Assembly (NCBI RefSeq): GCF_000002075.1
Contig: NW_004797656.1
Location: forward strand, 429,737 to 493,736
Direction of reading: 5' to 3'
From: Aplysia californica
Taxonomy: Eukaryota; Mollusca; Gastropoda; Aplysiida; Aplysiidae
DNA: 64,000 nucleotides
Shown: piece after piece, positions 23,671 through 38,600 of the stretch
Layout: every line of letters starts with the position of its first letter
How positions within the stretch are numbered: position 1 is the stretch's first letter
Notes under the pieces: model-generated
Told to the model about the DNA's origin: nothing
The model's database searches: none
The model's input: only the letters and a program-made list of their open reading frames with translations
Translations under genes and position numbers: made by a program

Positions 23671-26600
23671 TTAGAGGGGCCTGTTCCCACTGGCATCTGG
23701 AGTGGTGTCGGCGAGATTCTGCTGTAGCTGCACTAGCCAGCGTTTGGTGGTGGTGTCATCCTTGAGACAGTTCTGGAAGGTGAGATCTTTGAGCTGGTCC
23801 GGCAGACACTGGCGGAGGGCTTCTCTGGCCCTGTTGAAGAACAATACAACAGTTTTAACGGATTCTTTTTAAGTTAGATTCAGATCACATGCCTAAAAAT
23901 CAAACAAAATATTGTACACTCAAGATATAATCAGTTAAATTTGAGTGCTGCAAGGGTGGCGTAACATTTTCTAAGATATGTTGTAGAATTACACAGACTG
24001 TGTCAGAAAGACAAAGCAGGAAATGTTCAATTACAAATTAGATTCACATAACATACATTATTCTCTACATAATAATAAACTGCATTTATATAGCGCATTT
24101 CCACAAAGAAGTGCTCAATGCGCTGTACAATAAAACAAGGAACATATGCAGCGCACAATTCCTATAGTAATCCTCTCTCTCTGTATCTCTATCTCTCCAG
24201 TGCATCCTTGAGTAAAGACAATCCTACAAAACTTACCCAGACACCCTCGTACACATTGATGACATCACAAAGTCATAAATTAAGGATTGAAACTGGACTG
24301 AAACAAATGCGTTTTAAGTGCTGATTTAAATTTTGATAACGTTGTAGACTCGTAGAAGAGCTGGCAAAGCGTTCCACAGTGAGGGGCCATGGTGTGAAAA
24401 AGCTCTCCCTTCGGGTCTCTGACTTTTGCTTTGGGCAGGTCTTAAAAGTATTTTCTTCGCCGACCTTAAGGGCTGAGAAGGTATATATTCGATGACCATG
24501 TCACAAAAATATGGGGGTGCAATTTTGTGGACACACTTAAAACAAAGGACAATTATTTTGTACTGAATTCATGCTTTCACCGGGAGCCAATGTAGTTGAA
24601 TTAGCATTGGTGTTACATGCTCTTTGAGAGATTTCTTTAAAATTATGTGAGTAGCATGGTTCTGGAGTCGCTGAAACCTATTTAACGTTTCTGTGTGAAG
24701 GTTTCCAAGCAAAGAATTGCAGTAGTTTAGACATGAAAGGGTAAAAGAAGAGACGAGGGTTTTGATGGAATCAACACTATGATATGTTGACATTTGTCCT
24801 ATTCTGCGTAGTTCAAAATAAATTACTTTACATAGATGGTTTATATAATGATGCATAGATAATTTTCAGTCAAAATAAAAATCTAAATTTTTCGCTTTAT
24901 CTCTGAAAAAGATGTTATCATATCCAATATATATATATGGTCAAAATTTAGAAGCAATATCCCTGGTTTGGCATTGCAAAACAGAACTTCGGTCTCATCA
25001 TCATTCATTTTAATTCTGTTTGATATCATCCAGTTTTTAACATCAACAATACATTTTTCCATGCTGGTAACTAGACAATTGAAATTTGTTGGTAAAACAG
25101 ACTTGTACAGCTGAGCGTAGTCCGCGTACAAGTGGTAATTAACGTTGTGCTTCCTAATTATTGAACCAAAGGGCTTTGTATATTGTGTGTATGAGAGTGG
25201 TCCGAGCACGGATCCTTGGGGCACGCCAAATTGCAAGCTGAGAATGGATGACATTTCACCATTTACAAGTACAGACTATGTACGATTAGACAAATAGGAC
25301 TCAAACGATTCAAGATGATTCGCCAAAAAGAAAAAAAAATTCATCTTCAGCAAGTGCTTGGACTATGAAACAAATTTTTTCTAGTCTTTCAGAGCTCAAT
25401 CTCGTCCGTTTTCACTATACTTTTCTGTCTCTGAAAGGATACTACCTGACAAATTCAATCATCACACAATGCTTACCTTGAATTATCTGAAAGACGAAGG
25501 TAGCAACGAACCACGTGCTTAAGAAGACGAGCGGAGGGTTCTTTTGAAAGAGCCAAAACCATTTTGCCCTGGACAAAAAAGGAAGCATAAGCATGAAGGA
25601 ATAATTAACATTATAGAAAAAAAGGAGGGAAACCGACTTACTTGTCACAATGCTTAAATGTAAGAATACAGTACAATAGGGACATCATAACTGTTTTGCA
25701 AAGGCTTAAGCAGTACTTTAGTCTGGTAAATAAATGAACTTTTTACTCAGTATACTTAGATCACACAATCGGACTTATGTTTTTAAGGAGAAGGGTATAT
25801 CATGACATTTATTTTCGTGGCCAGGACCATAATTGACGAACTCTGTATATCAGGTTAAGAAATGACAGTGACGAATTTAACAAACTACTACCAACCTCCC
25901 CCCCCCCCCCCAACATACCAAAATAAAAAATGAGTCTATTCAAACTTTGATCACAGAGACTCACTTTCGAAAACAGCAATAAAAAAATATTTGAATTTAA
26001 ATATCCGATGTAACTTTAAAAAATCTAATATCAAGGGTAAGTTGGGTTTTTTTAAGATGGGGGGGGGGGGGGGGCGGGGGGGGGGGGCGCACTCTTTACT
26101 ATTAAACAAGTCAGTGTAAGTCTCAGTGTAAATCTCTAAACCAGTTATAATGAAATTAGTTAAGAAAACTTACCAGGATCATGGCCACATGAGAAAATCT
26201 TTCATAAGTATGGCAAATATAGCCAAGTCCTGTTTCATCTAGAAGAATCTTTTGCAGGATGAATGTAGCAACCTGAGGAAAAAAATAAACAACCAAAGCG
26301 TTACAAGCTCCAGAATGTTTGTCCCTTTCCAAAACAAACAGTTCACTGGCCTATCAAAAGAGGTGAGCATAGAGCAAAAAAGACAACAGAATATAAGAAT
26401 ATGAGGCTGAAAAGAAAATGAGGACAATGACATTGAACCAACAGCCACATGGAGACAAATGTTGGAGCTGTAGTTTACAATGAGCACAAAAACTCCTACA
26501 TTTTGCAAGGAACTAATTGGGACAAGAACAACACTAACAAGAAGATAATACCATAGTTGTTCGCCTGTTGTCCAAGTTCAATACAAATGACTGACAACGT

Positions 26601-29600
26601 GGATAATTCTCATGGAACTTTACACAGTCAAACCGGTCTTAGAGATCACCTCACCATAGCAGTCACCTGTACAAATGGCCACCGTTCCGTAACACCCTTG
26701 TAATTTTTCTATATTTTAACCTGCCCATTGTGGTGCCTTTCCAACAAGGCCATGGTCAGTCATTTTCGCTTGAAGTCTGCCTCAAACTCAAAACCTGTTT
26801 CTAAAGATCATTTGCTAAAAAAAAAAAAAGTTTTCCTTCATACCTAAGACCGAGTGTGTGCCCTTATTCAATTAATGCTAAAAAGCTTTCATGAAAGATA
26901 AAAATATTTGATGGAATTGAAAAAGAAAGATTGAATTGAGATTTAAAATTTTTAACCATCTGTTGGCTTTGTCAAGTCTAGTAAGTGACCATAACTCACA
27001 CCCTGCCCATAGCAGCCACCTGTCTATAACAGTCACTTTTCTCTGTGATATTGAGTGACTATTATGCGACAGGTTTCGCTGTATATGTTAAAAAACGCAG
27101 ACTTACTGTTTTGGAAAGCTCACTACCCCCTTCCATGATGCGGAGGCATAGTGGGATAATCTCGGTGTTCAGAAGGAAGTTGATCACTTCTTGTTCGTCA
27201 GTCTGTGGGAAAAGAAATAAGAAATAAATTGCATTGTGATGAAATTACCTTCGATATGTAAGCAGTCAAACAAAATTTTATTTAGTGGATTTTCTTTAGT
27301 AACTCTGACCATTAAATAAATACCAAGAAAAGCTTTATAAGACTTGGTTCCACACCTTTCATAACCACAAAATTCAAGAATGAAATTTTTCAAACTTTGA
27401 TTCATAGATTATTCAAATGTATTTGAAATGATGAGCTATTTCAAATACTGGAAAAGCCAGACATTATCAGGAATTTGTACTGGGACCATAACGCTGCTGT
27501 ACGAATTAATGGAGAATACAGAGAATATAAACAAATTAGAAGAGGAGTGAGGCAAGGATGTGTTATGTCACCAGACCTCTTTAACATGTACAGTGAAACA
27601 ATCCTTAGAAACATAGAAGAATGTCCAGGTTTCAAAGTGAATGGCGAAAATATTAATAACATCAGATATGCCGATGACACAGTTTTAATAGCAGACTCAG
27701 AAAAGGACCTTTAATCGCTTCTAGATGCTGTTGCAACAGAAAGTGAACATAAAGGACTGTTGTTGAATGTAAAGAAAACAGAATGCTTGGTAATATCTAA
27801 AAAAACAGCAAATCCTATTTGTAATCTCATTAGCAAAGGTGAAAAGATCAAACAAGTCCAACAGTTTAAATATCTAGGGTATATAATAACATCTGATGCC
27901 AAATGTTCCACAGAAATAAAACGCAAAATTGCAATGGCTAAGGCTAGTTTCAATAAAGTGAGCCCAATCCTGAAAAATAGAAACATTTCAATGACTACCA
28001 AATTGAAAGTTCTGAAATGCTGTGAAATGAGTGTATGGTCAACCCATCTAGATCTATATGGCTGTGAATGCTGGACAAACACCAAAGACAGTGAAAACAA
28101 AATAGAAGCAACAGAACAAATGTGGTTTCTTAGGAGACTGCTGAGAATATCTTGGAAGGAAAAGTAATGAAATGAGGTTGTGCTTGATGAAACCCACGTG
28201 GGACGCTCACTATTAAAAACAATCAGAAAACGACAAATGCAGTTTTTGGGACACCTGAATAGACATAAAGGTCTTGAACATCTAGCTCTCACTGGCAAAA
28301 TGGAAGGCAATCGAGGCAGAGTAAAGGAATGAATGGAGAACCATGATCGACGATGTCTGTTGCAGATCTGGCACTGGATGATGATGAGGATGATGGATTT
28401 CACCACTCCGGTACACTTAACGCACGGAAGACAGGTCTCGCGAGGTGCACAACCCCTGAAGACTGAGGCTTTTCGGAGTAGTTAAATAATTCATAACTTT
28501 ACTCACAATAGTTCAGTTGCTCTGATGTTTTCACATAAATAAGAGAAATTTATGTTCTTTCAAATAAAACAAATTTTAATGCTGTATCTTTTACACTTTA
28601 AAAAAAAATGAATTTGTGAAAAGCACATGAATTTTGGTTTTCTCGAGAACTTTTTAGATGGACACTTGTTACAAATGAAATTCCCCTTCCCTTTATTTAC
28701 ACCAGATCTACTTACACCTTTAGTAACAGAAATATCACTGTCTGCCTTCGGCGCCCCTCAAGCACAAATTCTGAATCATTAGGAACGCTAAGTTCACTTT
28801 CTGATGAACTAGACTCATTGAAAACATTAAAATGTTGCTGGGTTTGCTGCTACACATTCTCTCGAAGTCTGCATGGGGGCAGCCATTTTCCCTAGAGATG
28901 TTTGTAAATCATCTTGAGCGACATCCCCTAAAAGTTCATACTAAAAAAAGTTCTACCCCTACTTCCAAGAAACTTCACAGTAAACGAAAAAAAAAAATGG
29001 ATGCACTAGCTCTGACAACCATTTCCGAGGCGCTCTCGGTATTACAAAAAGTACGAAAAAATTATAAAGCTGGTCCAGACGGGGTCACTGGATCTGGCGT
29101 CAGAGGGTAATCGGCCAGCCCCGAGAATGTCTCGGGACATGGCGTCGGTAAGTTAAAGATTAAGTTGCTCATTAATAACTGAGAAAGAAGAAGTACTGTC
29201 CTAAACATTGAGTTTCAACCTAGGGGCAATTGCTGACTACCAACCTTCACTAGAGCACCAATGACTCCTAGACTTGTGAGACGAAGGTACTCAAATGGAC
29301 GGGTTTTGCTCACAGTGTGCAAGAACGGGTACAGGAATAGTGGGATGTGAGCTGAAACAAACATGTAATAATAATAATAATAATAATAGATAGAATTTGT
29401 ATAGCGCATATCCCCGCTCAACAGCAGGCTCTATGCGCTTTACACTATATTATTACCCCAGCAGACCATAGTACACTCCGAAACATTCTCAGCTTCCCGG
29501 GAAGCATACAGTGCGAGCAGCCGATTAAGCGCTCAAACACTAACAAACTGACAAGATCTTTCGCTGTCTATAGCCGGGTACCCATTCCCACCTGGGTGAA

Positions 29601-32600
29601 GTGAGGAAAATTCGTGTAAAGTGCCTTTCCCAAGGACACAACATCGGGCCCCTGACGGGATTCGAACCCACGACCGTACGGTTGCGAGTCCGAGAGCCTA
29701 ACCACTAGGCCACCGACGCCACGATGTAAGCACGGATAACGAGACTTCCTCCAAAAAAACACATCTAAACTGATAAGAAACAGATTTACAGATATGAAAA
29801 AACAAAACAACTCTATACGTGTAACTCTTACAGCCCCAGTTGCATATTTTCTTACCAGTTCTCATTTTCGTAAGCCCATTCGCATATATTTCCCAAACCA
29901 GTTTTCGTTTCCCCGAGCCCAGTGGCGTATATTTCCCTCACAGGGCACCAGCTACCTCAAACCTAGTTGTTTCCTTTTACCTTTATCTAACAAATTGTCT
30001 CCGAAAAATATTCTATTATCTTTTACAACTTCAGAGAAAAGTAGTATAGAATTATTTTTTTTAGTGTCTGCAAAACATTGCCAGGCCTGAGAAGTCAAGG
30101 AACCCAGTATTGCAGGCCATTGAGAAGTGAGGGCTAAAAACAGCCAGGTTCGACACTCATATTACCTTATACAGTTGTGAGCGCTGTAAAAACTCTACTA
30201 AAACTAAACTAACTATAAAATAGCCTGATGCTTTGGGGGTTAAAGTATTTACATATCAAAGAGGTAGTAATAAATTAGAGATAGGTATCTTTTATACAAA
30301 CATTGGCTTTGAGGAGTTAAATCCCTTTTCTGTAATATCAATGTATGTGATTTGAAGTAGGTTAAGCACTGTCACACTTATTCACTACATATTTTTTTCA
30401 TCCTCTACTTATATCCTAAGATTTTAGACGACAGCAAATTTTTCACTTTCTTTAAATAACATGATAAAAACAACAAAAGCTACACAAAATTAGCTTACCA
30501 GAGAGGAATACTGAACGAGTATCAGGGTGAGAGGCAACACATTGTAGAAGAGCCAGGGCATTGCACACACGGTTGGACTGAGAGGCCTGTGAACAGAAAC
30601 GTTCGTAAAAGTTTATGAATAATAAGAGGATCTGAATTGCAACGGACCATTAGTTGACACAAAAGTAGCCGTACTCCGCCAGGGACTGACAAGGACTATT
30701 TTAAAAAAGCAGAAAAGAAAAAGTTTGTACCACAGCAAAGCAAGATGACCGATGAGAGGGGAAAAAAGCAGAAGCATCAGAAAAGAACTTGAACCTAAAA
30801 GTAAGTTATGCATCAACATTTTGAAAAAAAGAAAAACATTGCACTACAACAGTGATCACTAAATATTTCAAGATGCAGAAATAAATTAAGAATAAAAGAG
30901 AAGTAAGATCAATCGGTGGTACCCTTCAACCACTTGCTTTAGATGCACACAAACACATACAAAACCCAATGATGATTATAGAAACTCTGGAACACAAGTC
31001 ATGACTGTCACATTAATATATTAATAAATAGCATAAAATGAGCTCTATGAAACCTCTTTAATCCTGTTATCTTTCTAACTATTGGCCCTTCCATACTATC
31101 AGATCATTTAGAGCCAAAATTTGAGTAGATTAAATTTACAAAAGACATTTAGCCAATGACAGCACCAATTACTGAATTTAAAGTGGAGGTGGGGAGAGGT
31201 ATTAAAGCCTGAAGTTGACTATATGATGGTAGCCCAAATTTCAAACAAGAAGAAATAAATTAATGGCAACAAGAAGTAGGCAGACAGTTGTAAAATCACA
31301 TTATTAGGTTAAAAACCAAACTAAACTATATTTTTTTTAAATGATTAAATACCAAAAACAAACTTGACTAAACATAAAGTACAAATGGTTACCATCTAAT
31401 CCTCAAGTTCTCCCTTCATTCTATTCCTCTGTTCTTGCAAAGCAAATATAGCTCAACCCAAACACCAAGGGACACTGAACCAATAAATGATGTATAAATA
31501 CTTACTGTAAGAACAGGGGGCAGGATGCAAGGGTAGATCTGGATTATCTCTTGTAGAAGTGCAGCTATTGTTCCAAAGGAGTGCCATAGAAGAGGGGCCA
31601 AATCTTGGACAACCTCACGTTTTTTACTAAAATTAAAGCAATCATCAGAAATTGTCAGAACTGGCGCCATAAACAACAAATCACATATGGAGGTAAAATG
31701 AAAAATTCTGTTTAATAACACTGACCGAGAAAAACTCAGAAACTTAATCATAAATGCACAGTATTACATAACAATGATCGTTATGATTTTTCTTAACCCA
31801 TTTCATTGCTAAGATGTTTCCATCTACATTTGTAAAGAAAAGAATAAGCATGTTCTTTGAAGAGAGACTTTTTTAAAAGCTGTATATATCTTTCCCCTAC
31901 TTTAATAGAAACAATTGCACAAACTCTAATTTACTGTGCAAATTACATCTCTGAAAACTTCTATGAAAAACAGAATTTTTTTTTTAGAGAACTAGCTGTG
32001 GAGAAGACAAATGAGAGTAGAAAAAGTGAAGGCAGGCTGTCTAATGCAATCCTCCTTCATCAGAACTCGAGCGAGAACAATCATAAATATGAGACTTCGG
32101 AGGGAACACAACATGACTAGAGTGACTGGCCTTTGAAAACATGGTACAATTCACAATTCAAAGCTGTAGCAAGGACAGTAATCTCAAAACTTACTTTCTC
32201 TCACAAAATATGAGTCACTCTATGTCACCTCATACAGAAGAGGCAACATAAACCTACCAAAAGAGCCTGGATCAAATGGAAAGACAATTCAACAAATCAC
32301 AAATAAATAGTAAAAGTATCTTTTCAATTCATCTCTATTCTCTTCATAACAGCATAAGCCCTTTTTAACACATACCAGCCCACCACACAGAAAAAATCCC
32401 CAAAAGGCCATGAATTAACAAACCAACTAGGCCTATGGCAGACTTTTAAATGCACACACATATATTAGATAATAGCACAAACCTCAACTCCAATAGTGCA
32501 TTTTCCCTCGTTTTAGGAGATGACAAATCGTTGATCCATTGATAGATCCTTTCTCTATCAACCTGCTGAATTGTTTGAGGCTGGATCATTCCTCTCTACA

Positions 32601-35600
32601 AAAGTAAAGAAAGGAAGAAAAAGAAATTACTGAACAAATATTGTCTACTGCTACATCAGGCAGGCTTAACCCATTGCCCCAGAGCTATGAGCATATTCGT
32701 AGCTGCAGCGCGATTCCGTACACTGAGCTATGACAATAGTCGTAGCAAAATACCTGTCAACAAAATCAAGTATGAACCACTTATCCAGGTATCTATTGAA
32801 AATAATAGGTCGCTTGTAGCTAACAAAAACTTTTGCTGGCTTGTTTTGATCCAGTTTTCTGCCAAGTACAAATCAGTTTTGTAGTTTTGTAACTGCAAAT
32901 CAAGGCAAAAAAGCGAGCACTGAAATCTTCAGGGAGGAGAAGAAAAAAAAAAAAAGCCACAAAAAAACAACAGTACCACGGCTATTTATGATGTGGTTTT
33001 TAAAATACATAAACCATGTTTTTTTGTTTTATTATAGAGGCATAAGCGGCAAAGAAAGTGAAAGCAGACGTAAATCTAGATTAAAACAAGGCGATCGGAT
33101 TGATTTTAGAGCCTTGAAAACTTCGAAGAAAAGAAGATTTACTATAAGTGGCTATGAGTAAATCTCGAGTGCCGATGAGTCAGTCGGACAACGAATATAT
33201 TGTTTTCTCTGCGCTTTCCTTCAACTTTCTCTCTAACAATATTAAAAGAAGATTTTAAGTAAAATCTAAGCGAAAATTCACATTGATACCTTAAATGCTT
33301 TAGTCACAATGCGTGTCAAAAGTTAGTGTGTCGAGTTCAAACTGATTTTTTCCCCTTGCTCACGGCAAGCCAGGTAAACACAAGCGCACTGCCGCGGCAA
33401 CGCAGGGTGAATTGGGTTAACAAACAATAAATCAGCCGATGGATGAAAGCACACAATCATTACAATGCCATAGAAATGTTGAGAGAAGCAGGATAGAACT
33501 TTCGCCATGTAGAGGGTGTCAAAAAACAAAAAGCACCCATTTAAAGGGCAATAACTCGGTCATCAGTGTATTAATAAAATTCCAACCGGGGGGGGGGGGG
33601 GGGGGGGGGGGGACACATTAAGTTTGTAAATATGAAGAAAATCTATCGACACCTTCGAGAAATATCAAAATTGGGTCAAAGGCTTAATTTCACTTCTTAA
33701 AAGCGTTTAGCTTCAAGGGTGTAATCGACTCGTCCTGGTTTCAGGAACAAGACATTTAAACAACAACAATCCCAACAAATGGATATCTCACTGTGCTGAG
33801 AAAGTTTAGTTTCGTTTTAGTAAGAGTTTTATGGCACTTGCAACACAATAAGGTCATATAAGTGCCAAAGATTAGAGGTGTTACAAGAGAGTTACAAACA
33901 CAAAAAAGGAGGGAAGATAAAGACGATAGATGTCTGAGAGGAAAGAAGAAGCAAACCACACCAGAGCACCCGCCAACCACCCACTGAGAAAGTTCTGGGG
34001 AAGTTTGGGGAGGAGAAGGTGTCACGTTGTAGAGGCTTAGTTCCAGTGGGCTGGAGCCCACACCCTAAATGTCTAGAGTGGCATTTGTAAGGTTGTAAGA
34101 AATGTTTGGGGAATGCCTTATACGTCAAAAGTTTACCAATGAATGGTCATCACGTTCATGATTACCTTTGGGGTTTTTTGACAAGCAACTTAAAAACACC
34201 AAGCCACAAACAATTGAACAGTTAAAACTCAAAATTAAACAGGATGTCAAAAGAATTGGCCCAAAAACCAACCACAGGGTTATAATTCAAATTTTTAAGT
34301 CACTTATTGGAGCTTGTACAGGGAGAAATGGTCAACACCTGAAGACTTAAATAGCCATCAACTCCCTGAGTTTATTTGGAAATATAATTTTTGTCTGTTC
34401 TTTCCCACACATATAATGACCAACTATTTGAAATAGAATAGTGTGGTTGATTTTTAAGAAGTTGAAAAGTTTTGTGTTTCACTCAATTTGGTAGAAATCT
34501 TAAAAACTTCAAACTTAATATCGTTCAAACATGATGGTTGATTTTCTGTTTTGACGGATGTAATGTCCTCGTGGTTGAATTTTATTTAATCAAAGTTACG
34601 TTGAAATTGGTCTAAAGATGATGTCATTGCCTTTTAAATGGGTCCTTTTTCTCTGTGACAGTAGCAAAATCAGATATCACCTAAAAAATCAAACAATGAA
34701 ACATGTACCTAAATAGTAGCTTTTCAGCACATCAATATGGAGTAGAAAATGAACTTCTAGTAGCTAAGTCTAAGTGTGAGACAGGATGGAAAGTAAAAGA
34801 ATACCGGAAGGACTTCCGTAACGAGTGACCACCTCAACAAACAGTTATTGACGTAGAGACCTAGCCCCAACCCAACCTCTAACCTAACCCTCCTTACCCC
34901 TACCCCAAACCCTAACACCTTTTCAAGGCTACAGATTCTCCTGTTTCACAGTAGTCACTCCCTGAGAATGCACCATCACCCGGTTTTAGCGCATTTTTGT
35001 CTACCGACCCTTCAAATGAGACAACTTCAGACAAGTTTAGATGAAATGCCCATCTTCCGCGCGCGACAAAAATTTGGTCCCCGTTTGTGGGTGAATTTTA
35101 GGACCGGGTCGGAACGATAGTGATTAACTTTCTTGAGCTCATTCTGCGCTATTTCTGGACCAAGGTGAATGAAACTTGGACAACCAATCAGAAAATAAGG
35201 CAAACTAATGATATGTGGAAGTCGAAGTTCGTACTCATAAATTAACCTACACTTTTGGCGTTGGAAACACTATCGTATCGAGTACACCGAAACTATACAG
35301 AGTTTGATATTCGACGCCGAGATGGTAAGAGATCAATCTTTCCTCTTTAGTGTGTTTAAGTTTGAACCTTCTGTGTCGAGCAGTTGTGCAGAATTTATCA
35401 TAAATGTACCACTACCCCTCTGTCAAAAGCGGCTTCGCACAGATACCGGCCATTTCCCCCCCACTCCCTTTGCAAATGTATGTGACCTACAAATCCCGGC
35501 GCTTTTTCGGTAGTTCCCACCCCGCACTTTTATTCACGGGTTTGGGCCACAAGAGTAGGGGGGTTTCAGGGGGGCTTGCCCCCCTGAATTTTACCATAAT

Positions 35601-38600
35601 TTAATGTTTTGCAGTTGTTAGGTTTGATATCTTAGCTCACCGCGAACCAAACGTATAGATCTAGATCTAGATGTAGGTCAGGCTCAAATAAGGGGGGTGG
35701 GAACTACCGAAAAAGCACCCAAATCCCTGCATGATTATTCCCAGCCCGTTCATTGGTCACTTTAAATTGGGCAATGGCAGGTGCGCGCATCCGATTGTTT
35801 TTCTCTGTTCCTCTGTAACATTACAAAGGGGGTATTCCGAGGCGAGCTTATCTCGCCTGGGGGTGTTCTCGTCTCAACGGGAAAAAAATGGTTTTTAATT
35901 GAAGGGCATGCAAGATTGAATTAAATTATATTTTATGGTTGGCATGGTCTAAAGCCAACAAAGAAAGCTTTGCCATTATTAAATCATGCTGCCAACATTT
36001 TCTTAAAGATCCCACATTGTGATACAATGCTATAAATAAAATGCTCTCATCCCGACACCCCTTTTTCGCAAAATCGTCTGATGTACACCAAAATTTTTAT
36101 TATAACAAAATAATTATGAAAAGCATACCTGCCAACATTGCCAGGGCCAAAATCTGTAGTTGACACAAATTTTTGTCCAAAAATCTGTAGTTGACCTAAA
36201 AGATCTGCAGTAAGCTATATTGCCACATGTCGCATACTTAATTTGGGACCCTTTTCAATATTTTGACCCACATCAAAATATGAATGAATGTGTTTGCGAC
36301 TTCAAACAAATGCAGAAAATGACAAAGAACAAAAAAATATGACAAATATGAAAACTACTAGAGGCATTTACCCTATAGTAGCTGGTGCCGTCCTGTCCTA
36401 TTCATACGTGCACGCACACACAAATGAAACAAAACAAACAAAAACAAACAAAAAAACACCCCAAAAAACAACAAACCAGAAGCAAAGAAGAAAAGATGAA
36501 GAAAAGGTGGGCCTTGGATGACTTAGGCTTAGCCTTGGCCCTTTGCCTTTGCAGAGTTTACAATGAAAGAGTAGGACAGATCCCGAGTCCAAGGCCTGCA
36601 CCAACACGCATTTTGCTGAGTTCTAGATCTAGTAGTAATTAAAATCTAGAATACTAAAATTTGCTTCCAAGTTCAGCCCCCTCCCCCCCCCCCCCCCCCA
36701 TGTATCTTTTAAAAAATCAATAATCCCCCCATTCCGGAGTCCTATACCTCGCAGCGCTCAGACTTTGAATGAACTTTGGTGACCCCTACAATTGCCGGTG
36801 CTCACAATGTGGTGGAACGCGTAGGTTCATTGGCCAGTCACAATGGCGAGCCCGACAAGACGGTTGTATAACTATAATTTTATTTTATTTTCTGTTCACA
36901 AGTGACAGCACAGGACAAATATTGATTTATTTTCAGGGCGACACAGCGTTTGCCATGCACAGCCTGCATGTTGTTACAATTAATGTTGCGTTATCAAACT
37001 ACTACCAGCAAATTTCTGGGTGGTAACGAAAGTGAAAGTATATCTTGTATATCCCGATCAAACGTCGGTATCACACATACACTTCCGCTTGCCACCAGAG
37101 CCACCTGTCCGCGTAAAGAAATATACTCTCGGGGAAGGCGAATGAATATCACAATCGCGACCTGCAAAAATGAACTTAAGGGCGTTATCGGATTTGGTTT
37201 TCAAATATTCGATAACTTTCTCAAATTCTTGGGTAATTCACGGGGCCTGGCAGTCACCCTGCTAAGTCGGTGGCTTATCTCTCAAAATCGGTGGATCGGT
37301 AGTTTGACCAAAAAGTCGGCGATCTACCGATTTTTTCTATAGGGTTGGCAGGTATGGAAAAGGTTAGTAAATCTGAATGCAGAATCTAAATGATTTCTCC
37401 ACCCAAAAACACATCGGGTAGCCAAGTTTCTTTCTAACACTCCAGTTAAATACTGAGATATTATCGTTTTTCGACAGAATCTGCTATTGTGTGGTCCACT
37501 TTGAGGAGTATTTCCCTATATGTGGGTCATCCATATTTTGCCGACCTTTACAACCATTTATTTCTAGATCTAAATCTTCTTCTTCTTCTATCCCGTGGTT
37601 GGGGCACCGTGGCACCACTGCATCTGAAAATCAGCTCTCGCCATCTATCTTTGTCCTCTCTGCTTTCCTCAGATTGTCACCCATCGTCTTTCAAGTCCAT
37701 TCTATAATTATTTAACGCTGTCCTCCCATCTCCTTTTCTGCCTTCCTCTTTTTCTCTTTCCTTGTATGGTTCATTTCCTACTTAGATCTAGACTGCTTTT
37801 TCGGTAGTTCCCAACACATGCCGTTAAACGTAGAAAAGACACATCTTTCTGATTGGCTGCTAATTTTAATACTGTGATGTCATCACTTCCTGGGATACCC
37901 ACATGGAACGACGTGTTTTCGGTAACATTTCGGATTTCCTAGATCTAGACTCTAGATCTAGATAGTAGGCCTACTTGGACATGATGGAAGACCGCACGAA
38001 AATTGTCGTAAAGACGAAGGAGGGTTATATCTAAATTTAGATCTAGATCTACCACCTCCCCCCCTCCTGCATTTTTAATCACTAATATATATTTCTTTTT
38101 AAACAACCACTTCAAATCAACTCTACAAATTAGGCCTATAATTTATGGGACTGTTGGTCAGTCGGGAGGAGGAGAAGAGAAAAAAACAAACTGTCCAGGA
38201 CCGGGATCGAACCGCTCCAAAAATCATTGCACGACTTCAAATGCAGACGCGCTGTCTATTCAGCAATCAGAACTTCCGAGAGAGAGGTGTAGATTAAGCA
38301 TGATATACACAGACACTTCCATCTTTGGTGCCATGCGGTTGGCTATGTACTTAGATGTAGTCACGTGATTGGAGGGGTATCCTGGTCTGACGTCAAACAA
38401 GATTGGCGCCTTACCTAAAAACCGCGGGTGAGAATAGCGCAGACGAGACTTTTGGCTATTCTCACCCGGTGGGCGTTCACCGCCTAGATCTAGGCCAACC
38501 AGTGTTGCGTTCACCCTGAACCACAGAAATCTACACTGTGATAACAGAATTGTAAAATTCTGAGCCGTGAACAAATGTTCCATTACTACTGTTAGCCTAA

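Noticed and set aside
27711-28406. 231-codon minus-strand ORF
   Set aside because: Antisense of the RTE LINE, whose plus-strand frames match reverse transcriptase.
28832-29110. 92-codon plus-strand ORF containing KAGPDGVTG, suggestive of a LINE motif
   Set aside because: It lies in the TTAA-flanked element and is antisense to the acidic frame; no neighbouring reverse transcriptase motif follows.
34860-34930. Interstitial telomere
   Set aside because: The CCCTAA-like units are too irregular and few.
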